A DNA stretch of 64,000 nucleotides from Mytilus edulis. Its lineage: Eukaryota > Mollusca > Bivalvia > Mytilida > Mytilidae. The notes beneath the pieces were generated by a model. It did not search any database. It was not told the DNA's origin and saw only the letters and a list, made by a program, of their open reading frames with translations. This document shows positions 12,786 to 23,789 of the stretch, piece by piece; the stretch's first letter is position 1; every line of letters starts with the position of its first letter. Both the position numbers and the translations under genes were made by a program. The DNA is taken from positions 26,759,386 through 26,823,385 of the forward strand of contig NC_092348.1 of the NCBI RefSeq assembly GCF_963676685.1, in the 5' to 3' direction.

Positions 12786-15700
12786 CTATAAAAATAAATA
12801 TTATAATCAAATGTATATCTACTGAGGAGAAAGGCTGGAAAAATTATATATGTTTGGTATGAAATAACATATTATTATTAAGAACAATAAAAAATATTTT
12901 AAAATATTGTTTTTGGTGCACATTTTTATACCCCAGGTTATCTGGAGGAAAAATAAATTTGTTGTAAAAAAAATAAAAGTTGTCTACTGTTGAAAATATT
13001 ATATTCCTTAAAATCAAAGAAATAACTGCATACATTCACATATCTTTTGTATTGTACACAATAAATAGGAAAATTAAGATTAAAGAAAGGAAAATATATA
13101 TGATAAGAAAAAAGTCAACTTTATATGATCGTCAATTCATTATAAAATCCTTTTGATGATAAACATCATACTGAGAAAATAAAGAACACAAATTGCTCCA
13201 ATCTACTTCATTTAGACTCTGGTGGATTGTGGTCTCATTGCAATTGGTAATCATACAACATCTTCCTTGTTTGTTTTTTCCAAAGACATGGATCATCTGT
13301 TTGATTTTATATATAAAACCCTATCATTTGACAACAACAATTTAATTTAATTGCTTTAAATTATATTTTGAGTGAATATTTATTACAAATTTAAAACAGC
13401 CTTCTAGGTTTATCATAAATAAATTTCAAGTCAACTCGACTTTTAGAAATCGATGAGCCATGTCGTTTAAATTCTTGTTAATTTCATGTCTCCATATATA
13501 TTAATAGTGTTTATGATGTTATTATTATGTGTTTTATTTTGTTCGGTTATTTATTTTGTATGTAATTATGTAATGAAAGAAGTTCTAAGTTGCCAAAATT
13601 GTGTCTAATCCTATTGTCAATGTTTTGGGACAATAAAATATGTTTAAACTAAACTAACATCTTCTTAGTCATTTAGTTAACACATCAAAATAAATTGATG
13701 AAATACATTGTAGATTCTAGTTTGGTATAAATCTAGTCTGACAAATTTTCATTCAGCAGTCCTAAAGCATTGTAAGGTTTAATAGGATACTACATTGTAC
13801 TATGTATAAATACCTGCATGGATCTTCCTCATATGACTGCTTTTGCTGACATAGGCAAAACGTCCATAGAAAACTAGACCACAATAATCACACACTTTAG
13901 TGTCAAATTCTGAAGCTGAAATAATAAAGTACATGTCTGAAGTTTATTATCACATGATTATATTTAGTACAATACATGTATATGGCCTAAGGACAGTTAT
14001 TTTGTAATGGTTTTCTTTTAGAAAATAAACTCAAATGAAAAAAAATAATACTTGTTTTATCTCAAAACGATTTTGACAGTGTAGTGTACTACATTTGGGG
14101 ATAAATTTATGGAAAAGTCTAGCATTTGAATTGTTTTACATTGTCTTATCAGGGCCTTTTATAGCTGACTATGCGGTATGGGCTTTGCTGATTGTTGAAG
14201 GCCGTACGGTGACCTATAGTTGTTAATGTTTTTGGTCTTTTGTGGATAGTTGTCTCATTGGCAATCATACCACATCTTCTTTTTTATATTAGCAGCTCTT
14301 ACTCAAAATGTGATGTTCAGTGGTTGTCGTTTGTTGATGTGATTCCTAAGTGTTTCTCCTTCCTTGTTTTTTAAATATATCATCGAATTAGACGGTTGGT
14401 TTTCCTGTTCAATGGTTTTACACTATTCATTTTTGATGCCCTTTAATGCTTTATGCATTTGTTATAGCTTGCTGTTTTCGGTGTGAACCAAGGCTCAGTG
14501 TTGAAGACCATACTTTGACCTATAATGATTATTAATCGATTACATTTGTCAGTAATCGTGCCCATCCCTGACTTTTACAAATAGTGACTTAGATGGAGGA
14601 GAGTTCTCTCATTGGCACTCATACAACATCTTCTTATAATCTATATAAATTAATAATTCACTGCTAACATGGTTAAGGGTTTTTTTTCTACTGTACAAAA
14701 TCACTAACAGTACTTTATCTTAAAACTAATCACCCAAATTTTTTTCAACAAGTAATTTAATCCCTCTACTTACTAATAATTCTATACACAAAGTATAAAT
14801 AAAAAAAATATAGAAAGTGTATGCAAAATATTTCAAGTTATACATTGTCCACACCATATGTGTAGTCAATGGAAATCAAAGAATGATAACTGTGTCCTAG
14901 CACCATAGTAAAGCAGAGTTCTGTGATTGTTTATCTTGAATATTTATGATTGGGTAATATAGACCTATAAAAAATTGTACTGAGAGCTCTAACAATGCAT
15001 TTTTCCATATAATCAATATTTCCAAGGGGCATAATGTTAACTCGTGAAACTTTTGTGTGAAAAATCTGCCACAATAAGCATGATTTAAGAAAGATGTACA
15101 TTAAATTTTATCAGTGAAAAAAACAATCTAGTTTCAAGTTTGTACAATTACAGTAGTGTTTGTTCATCATATAAAAAAATTGAATAATCTAGGAAAACAA
15201 TCTGTAACTACTAACTGCTAAATGTAGTTGATTTGTACTGGCCTATTCTCTTGCATGAATTGACATTGTTTGTACATTAATAACTATCTGAACACTGTAA
15301 CCAGCATGGCTATTGTCAAAATTAATATCATTGTTGCTTTTGACTCAAATATGTAATTATTTACCTAATTTTGAATATATATATATCATGTATGCGATAA
15401 CTTTAAAAAAAATAATAGAATTAGCAGTCACTCCAGTGCCCAAAAGATTACATTTTAAAAGTATTTGCAATTTAATTGGATTTAGTTCTATCATGTCTAT
15501 GATGTATAATATCACATATATACAAATGTATCTGCAGTGGCGGATCTAGAAATTTTCATAAGTGGGGGCCCACTGGCTGCCTAAAAGGGAGCCAGTTCCA
15601 GTCACGCTTCAGTGATTCCCTATACAAAAAATGTATACATGTAATCAACCATTTTTTTTCTCAAAAAAAAAGGGGGGGGGGGCTGCCCCCCTTAATCAGT

Positions 15701-16741
15701 CAGGGGACTTACTGAAATAAGTGATTTTTAAATCACTTGTTTGAGTAGCAAATTCGAGGTTTTGTCACAAATTGGGATTTTGTAGTTTTTTCAAAATTTT
15801 AAACACATAGGTTTAAATAATATCATTTAATTAGTAAAATTAAAAAAAATGAACTTTTTCCTTCTTTTAAGTAGCAAGGTTTATGCCTTTGATGCTATCA
15901 TTTAGCTGAAAATTCTATTTTAGTTGAAAAAATGCTATAATAATGGCTTTACATAAAGAACTGATACTTTCTTAAAGATTTTTCCCAGCAGTGGGAGTAT
16001 TTTTCCTGTGAAGTTCAAGGTTTCATCTTTCAGATTATGTAATAAAATTCTACTGTTCGCGATAAAAATTTCACTGTTCGGGGGTATTGAAATTAGTTGG
16101 GGTTATTAAAAGAATGATACTTAAAGAAGTGATTTTTGGGAAGGAAATTGAGGTTTGATACTTAAACAAGTGATTTTTATGTCATTATCCTAGATTCAGT
16201 ACAAGGTCATCACCTGAAATGACCTGGTCATCCTAGACAACACAGATGTTGGTTCTGATAAGTTTAGAAACACAATTAGTCCCTGGATCATTAGTATTCT
16301 ATATTTAAAGCTACAATAAAATTAAATCACTTCTTCTAGTGATTAATTTGTACTACTTAAATAGGTGATTATTAAAGAAAGACAACTCTAACTTCCAACC
16401 TTTATGGAAATAATGTTACTTGAATCAGTGATTTAAAAAATCACTTATTTAAGTAAGTCCCCTGACTGTTAATATGCCTCTGATCTGTATATAGTTAATA
16501 ATTGTATTTTCAAAGGACTTTAAATCAAACACTAGAACAAATGCAATATAAGCATGATGTGGACAGTTGTCTCATTGGCAATCATACCACATCTTCTTTT
16601 TTATATGATATACCCACCTGTTAAATATTCTGGCTTTTTTCGTGTAGATTCTTCATGATCACTAGATGTCTCCGTCAAGGTTTGATCATTGCTACTTTCA
16701 TCCGTCTTTGACTTCATCTGTACATATGAAGTTTTACCCAT
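11047..16741 (-). CDS. C2H2 zinc-finger protein, three coding exons (654 aa)
   Basis: Exons on the minus strand: 16,741-16,618, 13,915-13,814 and 12,785-11,047. Both junctions are phase 1 with GT donors and AG acceptors, and the joined length is 1,965 nt (655 codons including stop). The start ATG at 16,741 has a favourable context (aaaATGG). Three C2H2 fingers lie in the first quarter: C50-C53-H69-H74 (15 residues between second Cys and first His, longer than the usual 12), C100-C103-H116-H121 and C148-C151-H164-H168. The remaining ~480 residues are Ser/Glu/Lys-rich and probably disordered, with basic stretches such as KEKRRNRERLKKLKE that could be nuclear localisation signals. A nuclear nucleic-acid-binding role is inferred from the fingers. 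I do not recognise an orthologue. The first intron is 2.7 kb and full of repeats. Confidence 0.85.
13195..13275 (+). repeat. Family C repeat fragment in intron 2
   Basis: Carries 'gtctcattgcaattggtaat' followed by 'catacaacatcttcc', a diverged version of the family C 3' end seen at 7,785 and 14,245. It sits in the intron of the zinc-finger gene, opposite to transcription. Confidence 0.5.
13814..13915 (-). CDS. Zinc-finger protein, exon 2 (finger 1)
   Basis: 102 nt, phase 1 at both ends, flanked by 'tttcag' acceptor and 'g|gtattt' donor. Encodes CDYCGLVFYGRFAYV and on to HMRKIH, a C2H2 finger with an unusually long Cys-to-His spacing. Confidence 0.85.
14150..14290 (+). repeat. Family C repeat, near full copy
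   Basis: Runs from 'agggccttttatagctgac' through 'cggtatgggctttgctgatt' to 'ataccacatcttcttttttat'. Same organisation as 7,676-7,815. It lies in intron 1 of the zinc-finger gene, on the strand opposite to it. Confidence 0.6.
14455..14640 (+). repeat. Family C repeat, diverged copy
   Basis: 'tgttatagcttgctgttttc' at 14,460 and 'tctcattggcactcatacaa' at 14,606 match the start and end of family C with an insertion between them. Confidence 0.45.
15537..15691. repeat. Interspersed repeat fragment with C/G runs
   Basis: Opens 'gcagtggcggatctagaaat' and closes with an A-run, a 12-G run and 'ctgcccccctt'. The 'tggcggat' phrase resembles the fragment at 360 (reverse). The adjacent TTAA element appears to be inserted at its right end. 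Confidence 0.45.
15692..16472. mobile_element. Non-autonomous TIR element flanked by TTAA
   Basis: TTAA at 15,692 and 16,469 brackets a 780-bp element whose ends are inverted repeats, CAGTCAGGGGACTTACT at the left and its complement at the right. Each is followed inward by a small palindrome (AAATAAGTGATTTTTAAATCACT). Inside, the phrase 'aagtgattttt' or its complement recurs (16,124, 16,160, 16,327, 16,366). A TTAA target is typical of piggyBac and Kolobok elements; no transposase is present. The element is in intron 1 of the zinc-finger gene. Confidence 0.75.
16555..16606 (+). repeat. Family C repeat end abutting a splice donor
   Basis: Only the last ~50 bp of family C ('gtggacagttgtctcattgg' to 'accacatcttcttttttat') is present. 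It ends 11 bp from the donor of exon 1 of the zinc-finger gene (16,617). Confidence 0.6.
16618..16741 (-). CDS. Zinc-finger protein, exon 1
   Basis: Encodes the first 41 residues (MGKTSYVQMKSKTDESSNDQ and on), Ser/Thr/Glu-rich with no domain, ending in phase 1 at donor 'acag|gtggg'. Upstream, 'ttatttttagcagataatttctag' type sequence may be a 5' UTR splice acceptor. Confidence 0.78.
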
Positions 16742-16849
16742 TTTGGTTGGAAATCTTGCCTCTACTAGAAATTATCTGCTAAAATAAAAAACATATAATT
16801 TGCATTATTAAATTGTTTTCATAGTGTGTGCAGAGGAATTCACAGTTAA

Positions 16850-17340
16850 ATATTCCCTCCCTGAAAAGGTGTTAGAGAGAATAAAGCCTTCAGTATCTAC
16901 ACAGGCATAGTTACATATTCCAGGAACAAAATTAAATGAAAAAAGAAAAATAGGGAATGTGTCAATGGGACAAAGATGATGCCCTGCTTAGATATCATAT
17001 AAAGTGAGCTGTGCCGTATAAAAATAGACCTTAGACAAGTGATCATATACAAATACATGTACACGAGTTTGATTGATTTCGGAACATTCAAATACCAAAT
17101 GAATGAGGATTTTTTGCTGGTTTAATACGGATCTTATATCAAATCAACCATAAAACAGTTACAGACTTCATGGACTTCACATAGAGATTTTTTTTAACCT
17201 GAAATACAGGTTAAGGGATGCATTGATATTCATTTGCATAAGGTATATGTAACTGAAGAATAGTAAACATGGTAAAAGTGATATTACCCAAATTTGTACT
17301 TGATCTGAATTTTAGGTAATTACATGTAGTATTGTGAATA
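16850..17340. other. No gene seen
   Basis: Upstream of the zinc-finger gene. AT-rich, with a short phrase at 16,945 ('atagggaatgtgtcaatggg') reminiscent of the 612-bp element start. A promoter is expected between here and 16,760, but I see no clear core element. Confidence 0.4.
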
Positions 17341-17344
17341 AAGT

Positions 17345-18331
17345 TATGTAACTTTTGATTGAGGCAAACTTAAGTTGAGAGAACTGAAACGTACAATTTT
17401 GTTATTTTTTCATTTGTAAAAGGACATACACAGCAGCCCTGGTGGATTTTGCTTTTTCCACCGGCCCACCGTGGGCAGCCCATCCTAGCTATAATCTCTT
17501 TTTTTGTAAAAATAGTTATTACAAAGGCTTATCTGCTTTTTTTAATTGACTGTACTTGCCAGTCTGTTGAAACAAAAGAAATTGCATGCCCACTCCTATG
17601 GGTGGGCAAAGTGGACAAGCTAGAAATTTTGCCCACCCAGTGCCCACTCCCACTGTGGAAGGGTGGACAAAGCAAAATCACCTGAGCTGTAGTGTAACTC
17701 AAGAACAGAAAAAGTGAGGCTACCAAAATTCTAACTTGACCTGTAATTCGTGGTGACATGGGTCATTTTGTGGGTGATAATCATTATGTTAAAGTTTCAT
17801 GACATTTGGTTGACTGAGGTAAACTTAAGTTGGAGAACAGAATTGAAAATTTCAGTTATTTTTCCATTTGTAAAGGGACATACACAACAGCCCTGGTGGA
17901 TTTTGCTTTTTCCACCAGCCCACCATGGGCTGCCCACCCTAGCTATAATCTCTTTTTTTGTAAAAATAGTTATTACAAAGGCTTATCTGCTTTTTTTAAT
18001 TGACTGTACTTGCCAGTCTGTTGAAACAAAAGAAATTGCATGCCCACTCCTATGGGTGGGCAGAGTGGACAAGCTAGAAATTTTGCCCACCCAGTGCCCA
18101 CTCCCACTGTGGAAGGGTGGACAAAGCAAAATCACCTGAGCTGTAGTGTAACTCAAGAACAGAAAAAGTGAGGCTACCAAAATTCTAACTTGACCTGTAT
18201 TTCGTGGTGACATGGGTCATTTTGTGGGTGATAATCATTATGTTAAAGTTTCATGACATTTGGTTGACTGAGGTAAACTTAAGTTGGAGAACAGAATTGA
18301 AAATGTCAGTAATTTTTCCATTTGTAAAGGG
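17345..18331. repeat. 454-bp tandem duplication
   Basis: Two nearly identical head-to-tail units, about 17,424-17,877 and 17,878-18,331. Identical landmarks are 454 bp apart (for example 'gcatgcccactcctatgggt' at 17,584 and 18,038). Short parallel ORFs on both strands appear twice for this reason and are not genes. The few mismatches indicate a recent duplication. Confidence 0.88.
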
Positions 18332-18354
18332 ACATACATGTAACTATAGAACTA

Positions 18355-18480
18355 TTAAAGTAACACCACAAAATTCAAACTTGGCATGTGTTTTGTCATG
18401 TTTTGGGAAATAAGTACTGTGTTTAAGTTTCATAACATTTGGTTGAGGCAAACTAAAGTTATGGTTTGACGATGGCATGA
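18355..18480. repeat. Degenerate third unit of the tandem array
   Basis: 'ccacaaaattcaaacttggc' and 'gtttcataacatttggttga' align with 'ccaaaattctaacttgacct' and 'gtttcatgacatttggttga' of the upstream units, so an older, diverged partial unit follows the recent duplicate pair. Confidence 0.5.
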
Positions 18481-19599
18481 GTTAATACCAACAACCTTCT
18501 CAAAGTTTTAAAGTGAAGCCATGCACTTCACAGGTCACTTAATTTGACAGTTTACATAGCTAGCTGAACTTCCTGTTCATGGAAGAATTAGGAATTTTCC
18601 GGTATTTCAAAGGAAAATCACTTATGAAATCATTCTGAAGGCTAAGAAATCCAGGTGAAAATGGGTCATTTTTGGAATTCCCGGGTTATTCAATGACCCG
18701 GTGGGTGTCCCGGGTGATCCCTCAGAATTGTGAAAATCTTGGGTCACAGCTGCAGAATACAGGTCAGTTGACAGGTATGACTTCTGCACTTAAGGCAAAC
18801 ATGAGACCACCTAGTCATTGAACTAATAAAACAGGATTTTTCAGCTTTATAACTATGCAATACATGTATGAGTTACAATATTATGGACTCATCTGAACCT
18901 GCTGGTACTCACAATTTCAAAAGCAGTCACAGGACTCAATATCACAATATCCTGGTGAGAATCACTTCAGGTATACAACAATGACATGACATGTCAATGT
19001 ACCTGTGCTCCAAACAAAGGGTTTGCAAATTTTCTCCTAAACCAATCTGAACAATTATTACCTTTAATTATGTAAGTCATTCAGTCATCTTTTCAATAGG
19101 AGCCTTGTAATATCAAAACTCACTCAACAGATGCTTAATAACATGAAAATTTGGCCAACCTGTTGTAAACAGGTAAACATTGATGCCGCTTGTACGAATG
19201 GAGTTACCTCCCATTTATACATCCATAAATTAATTATTTTTTCACTTCCAAGATTTTTTGCAATATCATTATGCATGTAGAAGGGAAATCATTAAACTGT
19301 TCTTATTGATTACATTCTATACCTGTTAGTATTTTAAGCATGAGCTTGGGCAAGTGATAATCTGTTATGATTAATTAGGATCACAAGCGGGTATGGGGAA
19401 AGAAACAACTTTCTCTATGTTATAAATTCTATTGATTTCCCATCGCGTCATGATCCGTCAGTCGGGTGACATAAACAAAAACCTTGTTGGTGGATAGAGT
19501 GTGTGCCGGAGTCTATCCATGTATTTATCTATTTAAAAAAGTTTCAAATGAAAAGAGTAAATATTATAATTTCACGGTTTTATAAAATTAATATATACT

Positions 19600-19601
<2 letters not shown>
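18481..19601. other. Intergenic, no gene seen
   Basis: No ORF of note. A short GC-richer patch at 18,670-18,760 repeats 'gggtca' and 'cccgggt' phrases and looks like a repeat fragment. Confidence 0.4.

Positions 19602-19641
<40 letters not shown>
19602..19641. repeat. (AT)n microsatellite
   Basis: About 40 bp of alternating A and T immediately upstream of the SINE that starts near 19,740. Confidence 0.9.
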
Positions 19642-19645
<4 letters not shown>

Positions 19646-19739
19646 TTTTCTGTGACTGTATATTACATTAATTTGTAGGATCCTTTACTATAGATAATTT
19701 AGCTGATCTGTAACAATAACATCTTCATGTCTTATATAT

Positions 19740-19873
19740 CATAGACTGTAGTACGCCGCTAGATTAAAACTGACGAAGAAAGGTAACACACGGCCAGCGA
19801 AAGCTCTTTTTATTGAGAGCCCAGGTGGTCGTGTGGTCTAGCGGGACGGCTGCAGTGCAGGCGATTTGGTGTC
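19740..19873 (+). mobile_element. tRNA-derived SINE, 5' part (split by a LINE)
   Basis: Contains an RNA polymerase III A-box-like stretch, GTGGTCTAGCGGGACGGC (19,832-19,849), after a ~90-bp leader. The matching B box is 2.3 kb away at 22,139, beyond the LINE. Joined, the two parts would give one tRNA-type SINE of about 270 bp ending in (TA)n. Confidence 0.75.
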
Positions 19874-22113
19874 TTCTTCTTCTTCTTTAGTTTCAGAAAA
19901 CCATCAACATACTGATGTTTACTTTCCGGCGCATGCCTGGTAAACATTTTCAAATTTATGTATTTATAAATATAGTTTAACATAGATGTATTCCATATTT
20001 TTGTATATATATTTGTTATATTATTAATTTTTACAATTTTTCGTTTTTATTTAGATTTTTTAAATATTACATTTTTTATTTTTTATTTTTTTATTTAAGA
20101 TAAAAACATGATTGCCTGATTACTTCAGGTGTGGATATGTATCAAGGAGCACATTGTGCGTGAGTGCATCCTTGAAGGTTTCTGTGGTAGTGTTTTTTGT
20201 TATGTCTGAGGATAATTTGTTCCAGTCTTTAATTGTTTGACAAAAGAAAGAAAATTTGTAGCTGTCCTTGTTACATTGGATTTGTCTGTAAGCATCTTTG
20301 TTGGTGGATCTTGTGACGGACTGACTCTTCTGTAATAAATTTTGTGAAGGAATGGCAATATTTTCGTTTGTAATTTTGTGAAACATTATTAGCCTTGTTC
20401 TTAGCCGGCGTTCTTGTAATGTTTGCCATTTCATGGTGTCTAGCATCTCAGACACACTGCTGGTGTTGTGATGTCTGTTACATGCATACCTTGCTGCTCG
20501 TCTCTGTACTTTTTCTAATGATCGTATGTTTTCGCTTGTTTAGAGGTCCCATACAGTACAGCAGTATTCTAATTTGGGTCTTATGATGGTTTGGTATGCT
20601 CTTTCTTTAATTTTTTGTGACTGGACTTTGAGATTTCTTCTGATAAAACATAAAGATTTGTTTACTTTGGCGGCTGTTTGTTGAATGTGGGTGTTCCATT
20701 TTAAATCTGAAGAAATTGTGATACCTAAGTACTTATAGCATGTTTTACTGATTCTAATATGTGCCCATACATGTTGTAGTAGAAGTGGATGGGAGTTCTC
20801 TTTGTTGTTATGTTCTTTATGTTGCATTTGTCTGGGTGGAAAGACATGAGCCAGTCTTACTCCCATTGTATGGCGGCTTCTCGATCTTCCTGAAGCTTGA
20901 GGCAGTCGTTTTGAGATTTAATTTGTCTGTAGATTATACTGTCGTCTGCGAAGAGTCTGATTTTGCTATGTTTGATGTATTCCGGAAGGTCATTAATGTA
21001 AATAAGGAAGAGTATGGGTCCTAGCACTGTACCCTGTGGCACACCTGAAGTGACTGGTATTTTTGAAGATGACATGTTTTCTAAAAGTACTGTTTGAGTT
21101 CTGTTTGAAAGAAAGGATTCGACCCAGTTTATGATTTGATCTGATATGCCAAAGTATTTCATTTTATATAGTAATCTTTTGTGTGGTACCTTGTCAAAAG
21201 CTTTGGCAAAATCCATGATTACGAGATCTGTTTGTATGTTTTTGTCATTGTTTTCAAATAATTCATGCATCAGTGAGATAACTTGAGACTCACATGATCG
21301 CTTTGCCCTAAATCCATGTTGAAATTCACACAGTGTGTTATTGTTTTCAAGATGTTGCATCATGCTGCTTGCAAAGATGTGTTCAAGTAATTTGCAAGCT
21401 ATGCATGTTAAGGATATAGGTCTGTAGTTACCTGGGTTGTGTTTGTCCCCTTTTTTGAATACAGGTGTGACATTTGCATGGTTCCAGTCAGATGGTACTT
21501 TTCCTGTTTCTAATGATCTGGTGAATATTAATGTGAGAATGTCTGTACATATCTCAATGTTTTGTTTGAGTACTTTGCCTGCGATGGTATCAGGACCAGT
21601 AGCTTTATTAGGGTTTATGTTTTTAATAAGTTTATAAACACCATCGCTAGATATTGTTATGGTTGTCATTTTGGGATGAATACTAGGACCTTTATCTGGA
21701 ATGTCAGTATTTGCTTCAGATGTAAAAGCTGACTGAAATTGTTTGTTCAGTATGTTCGCTTTCTCAGATGGATTTGAGTGCAATGTACCTTCACTTCTTA
21801 GAGGAGCTATGCCGGTATTTTCATTTTTCTGGCTTTTAATATAGGAATATAGCTTTTTTGGTGTATTTTTAAAACATGGTTGGTCTGGTTCCTTTATTTC
21901 AATATCAAAGATCATATTTTCTATGTATTGCCAGTAAGAGTTTCTCATTTCTTTTTGGAGCTTGGTTTTAATTTCTTGATATTGTTTTTTTGTACTTGGG
22001 ATTTCCTTTTTTTCTTTTTGTAGAGCTTGTTTTTCTTGTTAATCATTTTTTTTAGTTTGTTATTTACCCAAGGTAGTTTTGATTTATGGCTAATGCTTTT
22101 TTTAGGAATATTC
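19874..22113 (-). mobile_element. 5'-truncated non-LTR retrotransposon (LINE) inserted in a SINE
   Basis: Minus-strand element that begins just upstream of the reverse transcriptase domain ('PWVNNKLKKMINKKNKLYKK' near 22,070). It lacks ORF1 and the endonuclease and ends in a short (GAA)n-like tail at 19,874-19,890. Truncation at the 5' end and a simple 3' tail are standard for target-primed reverse transcription. A short repeated 'tgtct' at both junctions may be the target duplication. Confidence 0.8.
20120..21948 (-). pseudogene. LINE reverse transcriptase (CR1/jockey-like), broken
   Basis: The longest open part (20,857-21,948) holds the reverse transcriptase palm: 'GNYRPISLTC', 'IMDFAKAFDKVPH' (first catalytic Asp), 'SGVPQGTVLGPILFLIYIND' and 'LFADDSIIY' (the FADD box). 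After it comes an in-frame TAA near 20,857 in front of 'DWLMSFHPDKC'. A frameshift follows near 20,750, then a second in-frame stop near 20,540 after 'CCTVWDL', and the C-terminal part ends 'DTYPHLK' at 20,120. With two stops and one frameshift the copy is dead. The clade is a judgement from motif style only. Confidence 0.85.
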
Positions 22114-22248
22114 TTGTCTCGATATCACAGTAGCATGGGTTCGAATCCCGGCGAGGGAAGAACCAAAAATTTGCGAAAACAAATTTACAGATCTAACATT
22201 GTTGGGTTGATGTTTAGACGAGTTGTATATATATATATATATATATAT
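22114..22248 (+). mobile_element. tRNA-derived SINE, 3' part
   Basis: Carries a canonical B box GGGTTCGAATCCC (22,138-22,150), then 'ggcgagggaagaacc', a short tail and a (TA)n tract at 22,226-22,248. It continues the 5' part at 19,740-19,873. Confidence 0.75.
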
Positions 22249-23777
22249 GGGTCATTTTCAAAAAATGTCGAATTTTCAGTACACCCATGCTAAAACTTTT
22301 ATTTCTAATGAAAATTTCTGTTGTAATGGTTTAAATGAAAGCTTGTCGGATTTGTGATTCAGAACATTACTAATAAACACACCTTACGTCTATTTTGATA
22401 AGATTAAACTGCATTTAAGTCCGATTTTGGGGGTATTTGTGTGCGTACATTGTCAGAAAAACACATTTTTAAATGATTTTTTTACGATTTTCTGATCGCC
22501 TTGATATCTGCAAACGGGACTTTTTAAGAACGTTAATTATAATTCTAACGGAAAATCGTAGCTTCTTTATCATTGTATGTAACAGATTATCTACAAACTA
22601 AATTAAATCAGCGTACAGGAGGTTCATGTCTATCCTGTTACCACTACTTAAATCAGTCGTTAAATTATTCTCCCTATGAATATTGAATCAGTCAGTGTTG
22701 ATTTCAAAAATGCAAAGTAATCTTTACATTTAAAACGCCTCGTTTCTTGAACGACAGTGTAGAGAAAAAAAATTTCAAGACATTTAGTGAAAAAAATAGA
22801 GCGTACTTTTTTTCATGTCTGTGCTGTTACCAACCATTTTGATTAATTACACTAACAGTATGGTTGTAAAAAGTGCAATAACGTGTTGGAAACCAAATTC
22901 ACAATAGAAAACCATAATCACTTCACCAAAGGGAGTAGTTATTTCACAACAGCAATCAAAAACGAAGAAATTTGTCTATCCTGTTATGTCTATCCTATTA
23001 CTATGGTTGCTATGGTTACAGTAACAGGATAGACAATTATAGACAAAAACGTCGTTAATTTTTTTTATCTTAACATGTAGGTGGAAAACGAATGAAATAT
23101 TTCATTGTTTGAACTCATCTTAAGGTTATAACGTCTTAATCTTCCCAATTAAGCATTTGCAGGTGCAATACTGATATCGGTAACAGGATAGACAAAAAGG
23201 TAACAGGATAGACGTTTATATAGTGATATATCAGAAACGTACGTTCCTGTTACCAACGCAATAAAGAGAAAAGTAAATTGACTTATGAGGGATTTACTTG
23301 ATGTTGGGTTTATTTGAAAGGGTGAAAAAAGGCCGAACAATATAAATTTCTATCTTAGACTTGCATTACTGGTGGTAATTTTTACAACCTTTGAAAACCA
23401 ATTTTTAGAGCCATTTTTCAGTACAACCTAGAAAATTGGCAAATAATCTATTATTTTACAGAATGAATATATATAGAAGTTTATTCTCTTGAAAACCATC
23501 TAATTGGTAACGTAAAACAAGCTTAACATTTTATCTAAACCTTTTCTTAATAACCCAAAATTTCTTTTGAAAATGGTAACAGGATAGACAAAATATTGTA
23601 CCACCGATCAAAAAATGTTTCAAGATATTCTTGTATGACATCATTAAGATTGCATCTTTTAATATGTTGTTCTTAAAGTACTGTTTGTTTTGATTTGCTT
23701 ATGTAGAGGGTTGTTTGAATAAGTAACTTTTAATAAATTTTTCAATTTCAAAATTCGAAATTTTTTGAAAATGACCC
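22249..23777. mobile_element. 1.5 kb TIR element with symmetric 14-bp motif array
   Basis: Terminal inverted repeats of ~33 bp start GGGTCATTTTCAAAAAAT at 22,249 and end with the complement at 23,777. Flanks are AT/TA repeats, so the target duplication cannot be read. Inside, the 14-mer GTAACAGGATAGAC occurs in the right half at 23,021, 23,180, 23,200 and 23,576. Its complement occurs in the left half at 22,628, 22,974 and 22,988, with a weaker copy at 22,817. No transposase ORF is present, so this is non-autonomous; the superfamily is not assigned. Confidence 0.75.
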
Positions 23778-23789
23778 ATATACTATCAG

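Noticed and set aside
11811-12862. Plus-strand ORFs over the zinc-finger exon
   Set aside because: They are antisense shadows of the minus-strand coding exon, Phe/Leu/Ser-rich because the real strand is Lys/Glu-rich.
17449-18413. Paired ORFs repeated on both strands
   Set aside because: They appear twice only because of the 454-bp tandem duplication and have no conserved domain.
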